This document shows positions 43,263 to 51,678 of a stretch of 64,000 nucleotides of DNA, piece after piece. Position 1 is the first letter of the stretch, and every line of letters begins with the position of its first letter. Both the position numbers and the translations under genes were made by a program. The notes under the pieces were generated by a model that saw only the letters and a program-made list of their open reading frames with translations, ran no database searches and had not been told where the DNA came from. This stretch comes from Spectribacter hydrogenoxidans (GTDB lineage Bacteria > Pseudomonadota > Gammaproteobacteria > Nevskiales > Salinisphaeraceae): assembly GCF_031846275.1 (NCBI RefSeq), contig NZ_JAVRIB010000007.1:111426-175425 (forward strand). The letters run 5' to 3'.

Positions 43263-44591
43263 TTAACTCAGAAGCGTGTTGATCAGGATGAAACCGATAC
43301 CGGCGGGGGCGACCACGCGGAGGATCCACAGCCAGACCCGTGCCAGCGGCAGCGGCGCACGGCCGTCATCGGTGGCCGCCGCCACCGCGGCCGGCCCCAT
43401 CACCCAGCCGACGAACAGGGCGATGAACAGGCCGCCCAGCGGCAGCAGCAGATCGGTGAGTCTGGTCATCCAGTCCAGGAAAGACGCGTCCGCGAATACC
43501 AGCCCGCCGACGGCCCCCTGGGACAGGGCGCTGGGCACGCCCGCCAGAAAGCACACGCTGGCGGCGGCCAGCGTAGCGACGCGGCGGCTCAGCGACCATT
43601 CGTCCACCAGATAGGTCACCACCACTTCCAGCAGCGACACCGACGAGGTCAGCGCCGCCACGGTCAGCAGCACGAAGAACATCACGCCGAATACGGTGCC
43701 CGCCGGCATGCTGGCAAACACCGCCGGCAGCGTGACGAAAGCCAGCCCTGCGCCCTCGCCGGGGTCGAAGCCGAAGGCGAATACGGCCGGCAGGATCATC
43801 AGGCCCGCGAGCAGTGCCACCGTGGTGTCCAGCGCCACAATGCTCAGCGCCGAACTGGGCAGGGCCTGCTGGCGCGACATGTAGGAGCCGTAGGTGATCA
43901 ATGCCCCCATGCCCAGCGATAGCGAGAAGAACGCCTGGCCGATTGCCGCGCCCCAGGCTTCCGCATCCAGCCGGCTGAAGTCGGGGGTTAGATAAAAGCG
44001 CACGCCCTCCATCGCGCCAGGGAGGGTCACCGATCGCACAACCAGCACGATCAGCAAGATGAACAGCAGCGGCATCAGGAGCTTGGCTGCACGCTCGATG
44101 CCGCGGCCGATGCCGCCGACCACCACCAACGCGGTCAGCACCATGAATACTGCCGCGTACACCACCGGCCGCACGCCTTCGCCGATGAAAGCGGTGAACG
44201 CCTGGCCCAACACATCGGCGTCAGTGGTCGCCAGGGCCCCGGATGCCATGTAGCCCACATAGGCCATGGTCCAGCCGGCCACCACGCTGTAGAAAGACAG
44301 GATCACGAAACCGGTGAACACGCCCAGCATGCCCACCAGTGGCCAGGCCCCGCCGGCCAGCTTGCGAAAGGCGCCGATGGGATCGCGCTGGGCGGTGCGG
44401 CCGATCACCAGTTCCGCCATCACCAGACTGACCCCGAACAGGAATACCAGCCCCAGGTACACCAGCAGGAAGGCGCCGCCGCCGTTGTCGCCGGTGACAT
44501 AGGGAAATTTCCAGATGTTGCCCAGCCCCACGGCGGAGCCGGCAGCGGCCATCACGAAGCCCGCGCGCGAGCCCCAGTGCTCCCTGGTCAT
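43263..44591 (-). CDS. Sodium-dependent transporter (NSS/SNF family)
   Basis: The start at 44591 (MTREHWGSRAGFVMAAAGSA) gives 442 residues and about 11-12 helices. The LeuT-fold signature GSAVGLGNIWKFPYVTGDNG contains the sodium- and substrate-binding region of helix 1, and FFSLSLGMGALITYGSYMSR is helix 6. Bacterial members import amino acids with Na+; the substrate is unknown here. It is first in a two-gene unit with AGCS copy 1. Confidence 0.93.
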   Translation of the reverse strand: MTREHWGSRAGFVMAAAGSAVGLGNIWKFPYVTGDNGGGAFLLVYLGLVFLFGVSLVMAELVIGRTAQRDPIGAFRKLAGGAWPLVGMLGVFTGFVILSFYSVVAGWTMAYVGYMASGALATTDADVLGQAFTAFIGEGVRPVVYAAVFMVLTALVVVGGIGRGIERAAKLLMPLLFILLIVLVVRSVTLPGAMEGVRFYLTPDFSRLDAEAWGAAIGQAFFSLSLGMGALITYGSYMSRQQALPSSALSIVALDTTVALLAGLMILPAVFAFGFDPGEGAGLAFVTLPAVFASMPAGTVFGVMFFVLLTVAALTSSVSLLEVVVTYLVDEWSLSRRVATLAAASVCFLAGVPSALSQGAVGGLVFADASFLDWMTRLTDLLLPLGGLFIALFVGWVMGPAAVAAATDDGRAPLPLARVWLWILRVVAPAGIGFILINTLLS

Positions 44592-44668
44592 GCAGTTATC
44601 CCCCAACGGTTGACGGGTCGGTCAGCGTACGTCCGGAGTGTAGCCGAAGCCATGAGTGGGATTCAGGC

Positions 44669-46333
44669 CTACCGAAGGGTCCCGCTGCGCAGCCGGGCCA
44701 GGTAGTCCCGGTAGGCGGCAATCGCCCGCGGGGCCAGCAGCAGGGTCAGAGGCAGGTTGATGCACAGCATGAGGGCCACGCCGAATACGCCCACGGCGTC
44801 CAGGTCGCGGGCGCCCTCCACCCAGCCGGCACAGGCCAGCCAGATCACCGTGCAGAAACCCAGGCGATAGGGTGCCACCCAGCTGTCGCCAAACAGGTAA
44901 ACCACCCCCTGTTCGCCGTAATAGCTCCAAGTGATCATGGTGGATACGGCAAACAGCCAGATCGCCAGGGTGATCAGCCACTGGCCCAGCCCCGGCACGG
45001 CGCTGTCGAAGGCGCGAGCAGTCAGCGTCGCCCCGGTGAAGTCCCGGTACAGGCCGTTATCCACCAGTTGGGGCGGCGAATCGGCCGTCAGCGACTGCCA
45101 GTTGATCACCGGCCCGCCATCGGCGTTGCGGATTTCGCCGAACAGCCGCTGGCGTTCGCCATTGTCACCGATGGCGACGACAAAGATCCGGTCGCCTGCC
45201 GCCAGCGTTACGTCATCCGCGGCCGGTGCCGGCGAGTTGGCCAGCGACCAGGTGTTGTCCCCGGTCGATTTCCAGGCCGGTGCCGGATCGAGCTGCAGGC
45301 CCGCATCGCGCTGCCAGATACCGGTCGACAGGATCACCAGCGCGGTGATGGTGCAGACCACGAGCGTGTCCACGAACGGTTCCAGGCCGGCGACGATGCC
45401 CTCGCTGACCGGTTCCGAGGTTTTCACCGCAGCGTGGGCGATGGGGGCGGTGCCCAGGCCGGCTTCGCTGGAAAACAGGGCCCGCTTGAGTCCCCAGATG
45501 AAGGCCATGGCCATGCCGCCGCCCAGAAACGCGCCAGTGGCGTCGGTATGGGAAAACGCGCCGCGAAAAATGGATGCAATCACGCCTGGCAGGGTATCCG
45601 CCTGCAGGGTGAGCACGACCAGCCCGGCCAGGACATAAAGCACCGCCATGCCCGGCACCAGCCAGCCGGCCACGGCCCCGACGCGCTTGACCCCGCCCAG
45701 CGTGACCAGTCCCACCACTGCAGCCAGAATGCCGCCGGTTACCAGCGGCGGTACGCCGAAATAGCTGCGGGTAGTATCCGCCACGCTCCAGGACTGGAAA
45801 ACCGCATTGGCGGCCAGGGCATTGGTGATCAGCGCCACGCAGAACAAGCCGCCAATCCAGGCCCCGGGCCGGGTCAGCCGCGGTGACAGGGCAGGCAACC
45901 CGCGCCGGGCCACCCACATGGCGCCACCGTGGGGATTGTCCGGGTCATCGGTATTCCGGTAGAGCATGGTCAGGGTGACCTCGACCATCTTGATCGCCAT
46001 GCCCGCCAGTCCCACCACCCACATCCAGAAGATCGCCCCGGGCCCGCCGAACTCCAGTGCCAGAGCCACCCCGGCGATGTTGCCCAGGCCGATGGTGGCC
46101 GATAGCGCCGCGGACACCGCCTGGAAATGGCTGATGGCGCCGCTGCCCTTGCCGGTGTCGTAACGCCCGGTGATCAGTGCCGCCCCGTGCGTCAGTGCCT
46201 TGAGCTGGCCGGCACGCGTCCACAATGTGAACAGCGCGCCGACGGCCAGCAGAGCAATCAGTACCGGGGCGGAGAACACCGCCGCGTTGACCCCGTTGAT
46301 CAGGGCCAGCAGCCAGTCGAGCGAATCCTGCAT
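44669..46333 (-). CDS. Alanine/glycine:cation symporter (AGCS family), copy 2 with an inserted domain
   Basis: The 554-residue product shows the AGCS signature (ISHFQAVSAALSATIGLGNI, ALFSSEAGLGTAPIAHAAVK) but is about 105 residues longer than copy 1. The extra stretch lies at roughly residues 345-450, between STGIWQRDAG and GQWLITLAIWLFAVSTM, where copy 1 has only a short loop. The insert is polar and beta-like (GDRIFVVAIGDNGERQRLFG, PPQLVDNGLYRDFTGATLT), and may form a periplasmic domain. It is separated from the SNF gene by 77 bases. Confidence 0.92.
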   Translation of the reverse strand: MQDSLDWLLALINGVNAAVFSAPVLIALLAVGALFTLWTRAGQLKALTHGAALITGRYDTGKGSGAISHFQAVSAALSATIGLGNIAGVALALEFGGPGAIFWMWVVGLAGMAIKMVEVTLTMLYRNTDDPDNPHGGAMWVARRGLPALSPRLTRPGAWIGGLFCVALITNALAANAVFQSWSVADTTRSYFGVPPLVTGGILAAVVGLVTLGGVKRVGAVAGWLVPGMAVLYVLAGLVVLTLQADTLPGVIASIFRGAFSHTDATGAFLGGGMAMAFIWGLKRALFSSEAGLGTAPIAHAAVKTSEPVSEGIVAGLEPFVDTLVVCTITALVILSTGIWQRDAGLQLDPAPAWKSTGDNTWSLANSPAPAADDVTLAAGDRIFVVAIGDNGERQRLFGEIRNADGGPVINWQSLTADSPPQLVDNGLYRDFTGATLTARAFDSAVPGLGQWLITLAIWLFAVSTMITWSYYGEQGVVYLFGDSWVAPYRLGFCTVIWLACAGWVEGARDLDAVGVFGVALMLCINLPLTLLLAPRAIAAYRDYLARLRSGTLR

Positions 46334-46659
46334 GCAATGCAGCGTAAAGGATGCCCGGCGCGCGGACCACGGCGCCCCGTATGTCCCGACCCGTCACCGC
46401 GAGCGGTCACAAGCGACGCCGTCACCTCCGGGCTCTGTCCCCGGGCGCTGGAGGTCATAACCCTCATTGCGAACGGCCAGGCCGCGCGGCAATCTCTGGG
46501 TCTGGTTTCTACCAGCGCATGGTTGCCGCGCCCTGATGACGCCGCTGCCACGGCCGACCAACTGTCATGACGGGCTGTCCGCCGGTGCAGGGGATCGCCT
46601 GACGGCGCTGGCTGGTGGCCGCATCCTCGACCCGATCGCGAAGTTTTTTCCCTGTACCC
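46334..46659. other. Intergenic stretch without a recognisable gene
   Basis: Upstream of the groES heat-shock promoter and between divergent genes. Short frames here have no ribosome-binding site, no signal peptide and no family resemblance. I see no tRNA or conserved RNA structure. It presumably holds the promoter for the minus-strand symporter. Confidence 0.6.
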
Positions 46660-46688
46660 CTTGAAACCCGTTGGCTTGGCTCCATGCT
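46660..46688 (+). promoter_or_regulatory. Sigma-32-type heat-shock promoter of groESL
   Basis: CTTGAAA (46660-46666), a 13-base spacer and CTCCATGCT (46680-46688) match the sigma-32 consensus CTTGAAA-N11-16-CCCCATnT with one change in the key bases. It overlaps the first base of the CIRCE element downstream. Confidence 0.75.
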
Positions 46689-46714
46689 TAGCACTCGCCA
46701 CGAGGGAGTGCTAA
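46688..46714 (+). promoter_or_regulatory. CIRCE operator (HrcA binding site)
   Basis: TTAGCACTC, nine bases, then GAGTGCTAA is a perfect CIRCE inverted repeat. HrcA, whose folding depends on GroEL, binds it to repress groESL. It lies about 95 bases before groES, over the transcription start expected from the sigma-32-like promoter. Confidence 0.97.
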
Positions 46715-46808
46715 CAATCCCTTGCGGCGCCGGCATCGTCCGTGGGCGGATGCCGGACCAAGGGAATTCCAGACATTTCAGTCAATCGACAACGAGGAGA
46801 AGGGTGGT

Positions 46809-47096
46809 ATGAAAATCCGTCCTCTGCAGGATCGCGTCGTGATCAAGCGGCTTGAAGAAGAGCAGACGACTTCCGGAGGCATCGTGATTCCGGACTCGGC
46901 CGCCGAGAAGCCCCAGCGGGGCACGATCACCGCGGTCGGCAACGGCAAGGTGCTCGACAACGGGGAAACCCGCGCGCCGGAGGTCAAGGTGGGTGACACC
47001 GTGTTGTTCGGCAAGTTCTCCGGCACGGAGATCAAGCTGGACGGCGAAGACGTCCTGGTGATGCGCGAAGACGATCTTCTGGCGGTGCTGGGCTAG
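46809..47096 (+). CDS. groES: Co-chaperonin GroES
   Basis: GroES is the seven-subunit lid of the GroEL chaperonin. The start at 46809 (MKIRPLQDRVVIKRLEEEQT) gives 95 residues, the standard length. The mobile loop TTSGGIVIPDSAAEKPQ and the roof segment ETRAPEVKVGDTVLFGKFSG are present. A GAGGAGAAGG site lies upstream. The in-frame extension upstream crosses the leader and is not family-like. It is controlled by CIRCE and a heat-shock-type promoter. Confidence 0.98.
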   Translation: MKIRPLQDRVVIKRLEEEQTTSGGIVIPDSAAEKPQRGTITAVGNGKVLDNGETRAPEVKVGDTVLFGKFSGTEIKLDGEDVLVMREDDLLAVLG

Positions 47097-47161
47097 AACG
47101 CCCCCACCGCTTTTTTACTGGGCAATCGCTTTAACCAACGAATTCAAAGAGGAAGCTAGAA

Positions 47162-48808
47162 ATGGCTGCCAAGGAAATCAAATTCGGGGAAGACTCGCGC
47201 CAGCGACTGATGCGCGGCGTCAATACCCTGGCCAACGCCGTCAAGGTCACGCTGGGTCCGAAGGGCCGCAACGTGGTCATCGACAAGAGCTTCGGCTCGC
47301 CCACCGTCACCAAGGACGGTGTCTCCGTTGCCAAGGAGATCGAGCTTGAAGACAAGTTCGAGAACATGGGCGTGCAGATGGTCAAGGAAGTCGCTTCCAA
47401 GACCTCCGACGTCGCCGGTGACGGTACCACCACGGCCACCGTGCTCGCACAGTGCATCGTGCGCGAAGGCATCAAGGCTGTGTCCGCCGGCATGAATCCG
47501 ATGGAGCTCAAGCGCGGCATCGACGCCGCCGTGAAGGCTGCCACCGACGAGCTGGCCAAGCTGTCCAAGCCCTGCAGCGACGAGAAGGCCATCGCGCAGG
47601 TCGGCTCGATCTCCGCCAACTCCGACGAGGCAGTCGGCAAGATCATTGCTGACGCCATGAACAAGGTCGGCAAGGAAGGCGTGATCACGGTCGAGGAAGG
47701 CTCGGGCCTCGAAAACGAGCTGGACGTCGTGGAAGGCATGCAGTTCGACCGCGGCTACCTCTCGCCGTACTTCATCAACGACCAGCAGACCATGCAGGCG
47801 GAGCTCGAGAATCCGTACATCCTGCTGTTCGACAAGAAGATCTCCAACATCCGCGACATGCTGCCGCTGCTGGAAAGCGTGGCCAAGCAGAATCGTCCGC
47901 TGATGATCATCGCCGAGGATGTGGAAGGTGAAGCGCTGGCCACTCTGGTGGTCAACAACATGCGTGGCATCGTCAAGGTTGCCGCCGCCAAGGCGCCCGG
48001 CTTCGGTGATCGTCGCAAGGCGATGCTGGAAGACATGGCCGTGCTCACCGGCGGTCGCGTGATTTCCGAAGACCTCGGCATGAGCCTGGAAAAGGCGACG
48101 CTGGAAGACCTCGGCGAAGCGTCCAAGGTACAGGTGGGCAAGGAAGACACCACCGTCATCAGCGGCGCCGGCACCAACAAGGCGATCGAAGCCCGCATCA
48201 AGCAGATCCGCGCGCAGATCGAGGAATCCTCCTCGGACTACGACAAGGAGAAGCTGCAGGAACGCGTGGCCAAGCTGGCCGGCGGCGTGGCCGTGATCAA
48301 GGTCGGTGCTGCCACCGAAGTCGAGATGAAGGAAAAGAAGGCGCGTGTCGAGGACGCCCTGCATGCCACCCGTGCCGCGGTGGAAGAAGGCATCGTCCCC
48401 GGTGGCGGCGTCGCCCTGCTTCGCTGCACCAAGGCGCTGGAAAAGCTCGAAGGTACCAACACGGAGCAGAACGCGGGCATCCGCATCCTGCGTCGTGCGG
48501 TCCAGGAGCCCATGCGCCAGATCGTCTACAACAGCGGCGCCGAGCCGTCCGTGGTGGTCAACGAAGTGCTCTCGAAGAAGGGCAACTACGGCTACAACGC
48601 GGCCACCGGTGAATACGGCGACATGGTCGAAATGGGCATTCTCGACCCGACCAAGGTCAGCCGCACCGCGCTGCAGAACGCGGCCTCCATCGCCGCGCTG
48701 ATGCTGACCACCGAGGCCTGCATTGCCGACGTCCCCGAGGACGACGACAAGGGCGGCATGCCTGGCGGTGGTATGGGCGACATGGGTGGCATGGGCGGCA
48801 TGATGTAG
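47162..48808 (+). CDS. groEL: Chaperonin GroEL
   Basis: The 548-residue product is a full-length GroEL: KVTLGPKGRNVVIDKSFGSP and VAGDGTTTATVLAQ for ATP binding, AAVEEGIVPGGGVALL near the C-terminal equatorial part, and a GGM-repeat tail (MPGGGMGDMGGMGGMM). It lies 65 bases behind groES, with a GAGGAAGC site. A strong terminator follows, with a group IIC intron inserted directly behind it. This is the only groEL in the window. Confidence 0.98.
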   Translation: MAAKEIKFGEDSRQRLMRGVNTLANAVKVTLGPKGRNVVIDKSFGSPTVTKDGVSVAKEIELEDKFENMGVQMVKEVASKTSDVAGDGTTTATVLAQCIVREGIKAVSAGMNPMELKRGIDAAVKAATDELAKLSKPCSDEKAIAQVGSISANSDEAVGKIIADAMNKVGKEGVITVEEGSGLENELDVVEGMQFDRGYLSPYFINDQQTMQAELENPYILLFDKKISNIRDMLPLLESVAKQNRPLMIIAEDVEGEALATLVVNNMRGIVKVAAAKAPGFGDRRKAMLEDMAVLTGGRVISEDLGMSLEKATLEDLGEASKVQVGKEDTTVISGAGTNKAIEARIKQIRAQIEESSSDYDKEKLQERVAKLAGGVAVIKVGAATEVEMKEKKARVEDALHATRAAVEEGIVPGGGVALLRCTKALEKLEGTNTEQNAGIRILRRAVQEPMRQIVYNSGAEPSVVVNEVLSKKGNYGYNAATGEYGDMVEMGILDPTKVSRTALQNAASIAALMLTTEACIADVPEDDDKGGMPGGGMGDMGGMGGMM

Positions 48809-48842
48809 TAGCCGTCCGCGCTCAGATTGCGCTGATTTTAAG

Positions 48843-48877
48843 GCCCCGCTGGATTAGTCCGGCGGGGCTTTTTTTTT
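48843..48877 (+). terminator. Rho-independent terminator of groESL (intron target)
   Basis: An 11-bp stem with one wobble (GCCCCGCTGGA / TCCGGCGGGGC) is followed by nine T residues ending at 48877. The group IIC intron begins at the very next base, as expected for this intron class, which uses terminator hairpins as insertion targets. Confidence 0.95.
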
Positions 48878-49432
48878 GTGCGCCCGGCACGGGCGCACTC
48901 TTGCAGGTGGAAGTCCTGCCGGGAGTTGGTCACGACGACCGAAGCGAAGCGCAACTGCGTGAGGGCGACCGAGCGTGGAGAGGAAGCGTGGAGCGAAGCT
49001 GCGAGCCGATGGACAAGAACCGGATATAAGGCGCTGCCGAGCAGGGCGAGTGGGCACGAAACCACGAAGCTCTTGTGACCAAGGCGAAGCGGCGTAGATT
49101 CGGCGGTTGTGCGGTGAAGGAGTGCGTTCTTACCCGGGGAGATCTCGCCTTGTGCCTGAAAGGGCGACGGTGACGAATCGGAGCGAGAAGTCAGCAGAGG
49201 CCATAGTAGTTTCCGTATGGAAGCGAAGGGCCGACGGAGTTGGAGGGTGAAGCCGACCGCCTTTTAGCAGCGAGGAACCGATTCCGGTGGATCGAGGCAA
49301 GGCAGACTCGGGCGACGCGCCGGTCGTGTTCAATGCGCGTTACCCTCAACAATTCCAACCGCCCGGTGCGGACCCGCATGCCGGGTGGTGTGGGAGGGGT
49401 CGGTCAGTCACTCTGACCGCCCCTATCCCGAT
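48878..49432 (+). mobile_element. ORF-less group IIC intron
   Basis: The 555-base element begins GTGCGCCCGGCACGGGCGCA and contains CATTCTTACCCGGGGAG-like (GCGTTCTTACCCGGGGAG) and GAAGTCAGCAGAGGCCATAG blocks, which match the Oceanobacillus iheyensis group IIC ribozyme as I recall it. Domain V is at 49358-49389: a 9-bp stem, a 2-base bulge (TG) and a capped TGCG/CGCA helix. Domain VI (about 49391-49429) has GGGAGGGG pairing with CCCC and TCCC and a bulged A at position -8 from the end (49425). The 3' end is CCCGAT. No reverse transcriptase or other plausible reading frame lies inside, so mobility would need a protein from elsewhere. Confidence 0.9.
49358..49389 (+). ncRNA. Group II intron domain V (catalytic hairpin)
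   Basis: ACCGCCCGG pairs with CCGGGTGGT (one G-U), followed by a two-base bulge and a TGCG-GACC-CGCA cap. This is the 32-34-base catalytic hairpin of a class C intron, with the CGC triad in the lower stem. Confidence 0.88.
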
Positions 49433-49486
49433 CCAAAGTTAGCGCAGATATAATGGCAGCCTTGCTATTTTTTTGATCTTTTAAGT

Positions 49487-50356
49487 ATGGCGAGTATCAA
49501 GAGAAAACTCCGTGTAATGGGTCAGACGCTCCTGGATGCCAACGCTGTTAAGGCGTACTGGTGGGATGGTGAACCAAATTTCGGTGATTTAATGACGCCT
49601 TACTTTCTGAGGCGGGCATGCGATAAAAATGTAATAAATGTGCGAGGTGTAAGATCGTCGGTAGGTGATGCGCTTGTCGGTGTTGGGTCAATACTTCATG
49701 ACCTGCGTTATCCCGGTGCGGTCGTTTGGGGGAGTGGTTTTGGGAAGTTGGCCGTAAAGCAGTTTAAGTTGCCGCCCCCGATTGAAGTTCTGGCGTTGAG
49801 GGGAGAGTTAAGTCTATCCATTGCGCGAGACGCGGGATGGCCGAATGCGGATACGCTTGGAGATCCGGGCTTGCTAGCGTCCCGTTTGATGCCTCGGCAA
49901 AAAATTAAACGAAAGTACATAATTGTCCCGCATCACTCCCATCATGATGTTTTTTTAAGAGCTTTGCCGGAAGAAGTGTGCAATATTACAAGCGCCAAGC
50001 AATCACCTGCGGCTGTTCTCGGTGCAATTTCGGAGTCTGAAGTTGTCGTTTCTTCATCGCTGCACGGCGTAATCGTTGCTCATTCTTACGCCAAGCCTTG
50101 GGTATGGGTCAATATAAAAGAGCATCCGCTATATGGTGGGGAATTTAAATTTAGAGATTTTTTTAGTGGCATGAGTTTGACGGATGTTGCTGAAGTAAGT
50201 ATTTCAGAGTACGAGATCCGATCAATGCTTGTTTCCGTCATTAGAGATGCATTTTTCCCATTGGGGCGCTCGGTTACCGAATGCCAGGAATCGCTTATTA
50301 ATGTCTTGAAGGGCTCGCAATTCTCCGAGAGAAATGAATTGTTAATTCATCTGTAA
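49487..50356 (+). CDS. Polysaccharide pyruvyl transferase family protein
   Basis: The 289-residue product has the family's start (AYWWDGEPNFGDLMTPYFLR) and later conserved segments: ALRGELSLSIARDAGWPNAD, LGDPGLLASRLMPRQ, PHHSHHD and VVSSSLHGVIVAHSYAKPWV with the conserved Ser-x-x-His-Gly. Such enzymes add pyruvate ketals to surface sugars. Base composition is clearly more AT-rich than the rest of the window, with many A- and T-ending codons, which suggests recent transfer. It sits directly behind the group IIC intron at the edge of the LPS region. Confidence 0.88.
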   Translation: MASIKRKLRVMGQTLLDANAVKAYWWDGEPNFGDLMTPYFLRRACDKNVINVRGVRSSVGDALVGVGSILHDLRYPGAVVWGSGFGKLAVKQFKLPPPIEVLALRGELSLSIARDAGWPNADTLGDPGLLASRLMPRQKIKRKYIIVPHHSHHDVFLRALPEEVCNITSAKQSPAAVLGAISESEVVVSSSLHGVIVAHSYAKPWVWVNIKEHPLYGGEFKFRDFFSGMSLTDVAEVSISEYEIRSMLVSVIRDAFFPLGRSVTECQESLINVLKGSQFSERNELLIHL

Positions 50357-50365
50357 GAAGGGTAA

Positions 50366-51481
50366 CTAGGGCTGCTCTAATGATTTCAATGCACTAGTTA
50401 GGCGGTCATTTACCTCATTTGTTGGAATGAGTTCGGCTGCGTTGTCATGCCTAACCTGAGTGTGCCAGCGCATTCTTTCTGGAGACTTGCCAGTAAAGTG
50501 TTGAGCGGCTTGCTCATGGTGGTCCACGGCCCATTTGAGATGTTTATATGGCCCAGTACGCATGCTCGGACTAACTACATGCAAGGCAATTACCGTAAGA
50601 CCACTTGTGTTGGCAAAATGAGCCGGGCCTGAATCTGGAGTGACTAGGAGTGTGGCGTTATCCATGACCGCAAGCAGTCCCTTAATCGAAGTGTGACCGA
50701 TAAGGTTCAGTACTGACCCGCGCATCTGACCGATAATGGCATCGCCCAATTCGCGTTCGTTATCCGTTGGGCCGCCTATGAGAGCGACGCGTAGACCATG
50801 GCGCTTGATGGCGTAGTCGGCCACTTCGGCGTAGCGTTCCGATGGCCAGTTACGCCGGGGGTCGCTAGCACTCGGACTTATGAGCAGAGTTGGTGGGCCG
50901 GGCGGCAATAGCATTCGGGCTTCTTTCCTAGCCTCGTCGGGGATCGGCACCGACCAGTTCATGTGCCGACTGCTGATTCCCAGCGTTTCCAGTTGCGCGA
51001 AATAGCCGTCAACCATGTGCGGCCCGCTGGCCGGCCGGCTTAATACATCGACAAACCAGGGTTGCCCGTCACGGGCGCGTCGTGGTTCGCAGCCGAGGCG
51101 CAGATCGGCACGGATATGTCGGCTGGGTAGATTTGCCCGCAGCGATGGGTGTGCATGCAACAGGACGTCGAATCGCCGCCTGCCGAGCTGTCGTTTCAGT
51201 TTGGCGTTGCGCGACGGATCCCGCTTGTCGTAGACGATGAACTCGATGTCCGGTAAGTCGCCGAGCAGGGCGGATTCGGCTTTGCCGATGACCCAGGTGA
51301 TTCGGGTGTCGGGCCACTCGCGCTGCATGGTGTGGATGGCCGGCACCAGGTTGTAGCAATCCCCCAGCGCCGACAGCCGTAGCAGACAGAGGGTGGCGGG
51401 CGGTGCATCCAGCGGCAGCTTGCGGCGACGCAGACCCATTCTATGGCCGAGGCTTCGGCCGATGACAGATGCGATGCTCAT
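50366..51481 (-). CDS. Glycosyltransferase family 9 (heptosyltransferase-like), copy 1
   Basis: The start at 51481 (MSIASVIGRSLGHRMGLRRR) gives 371 residues. GT9 features are the N-terminal LCLLRLSALGDCYNLVPAIH, LLISPSASDPRRNWPSERYA in the middle, and LLVTPDSGPAHFANTSGLTV near the C-terminus, where the sugar-nucleotide heptose binds. It likely adds a heptose or related sugar to the LPS core. Its 3' third, next to the pyruvyltransferase gene, is more AT-rich than its 5' part, so the foreign composition extends into it. Confidence 0.9.
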   Translation of the reverse strand: MSIASVIGRSLGHRMGLRRRKLPLDAPPATLCLLRLSALGDCYNLVPAIHTMQREWPDTRITWVIGKAESALLGDLPDIEFIVYDKRDPSRNAKLKRQLGRRRFDVLLHAHPSLRANLPSRHIRADLRLGCEPRRARDGQPWFVDVLSRPASGPHMVDGYFAQLETLGISSRHMNWSVPIPDEARKEARMLLPPGPPTLLISPSASDPRRNWPSERYAEVADYAIKRHGLRVALIGGPTDNERELGDAIIGQMRGSVLNLIGHTSIKGLLAVMDNATLLVTPDSGPAHFANTSGLTVIALHVVSPSMRTGPYKHLKWAVDHHEQAAQHFTGKSPERMRWHTQVRHDNAAELIPTNEVNDRLTSALKSLEQP

Positions 51482-51678
51482 GAGCGGTATTGGGCGGTGT
51501 GGCGAGGACGCAATTGCATGCAGCAAGGATACCCGGCGCAACGCGATGGACGTACCCCTTGCGACGCGATTCCCGCAGCCGGGATAGCCGGCGGGCCGGG
51601 GCACCGGTATTCTCCGCGCCTGAACGGCGGCGCGTGACGCCGTCCGGCTCCGGCAGGATTCTTCGAGGTCGACTACCC

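Noticed and set aside
41870..43282. Plus-strand frame of about 470 codons opposite the first AGCS gene
   Set aside because: The AGCS protein is clear on the minus strand. The plus-strand product is His/Gly/Gln-rich without helices or motifs, as expected from a mirrored membrane protein.
46334..46659. Possible tRNA or small RNA before groES
   Set aside because: No cloverleaf, no conserved tRNA ends and no recognisable RNA family were found by eye.
48878..49333. Short open frames inside the intron as a possible reverse transcriptase remnant
   Set aside because: None is longer than about 75 codons and none has reverse transcriptase motifs such as YADD. They cross structured intron domains.
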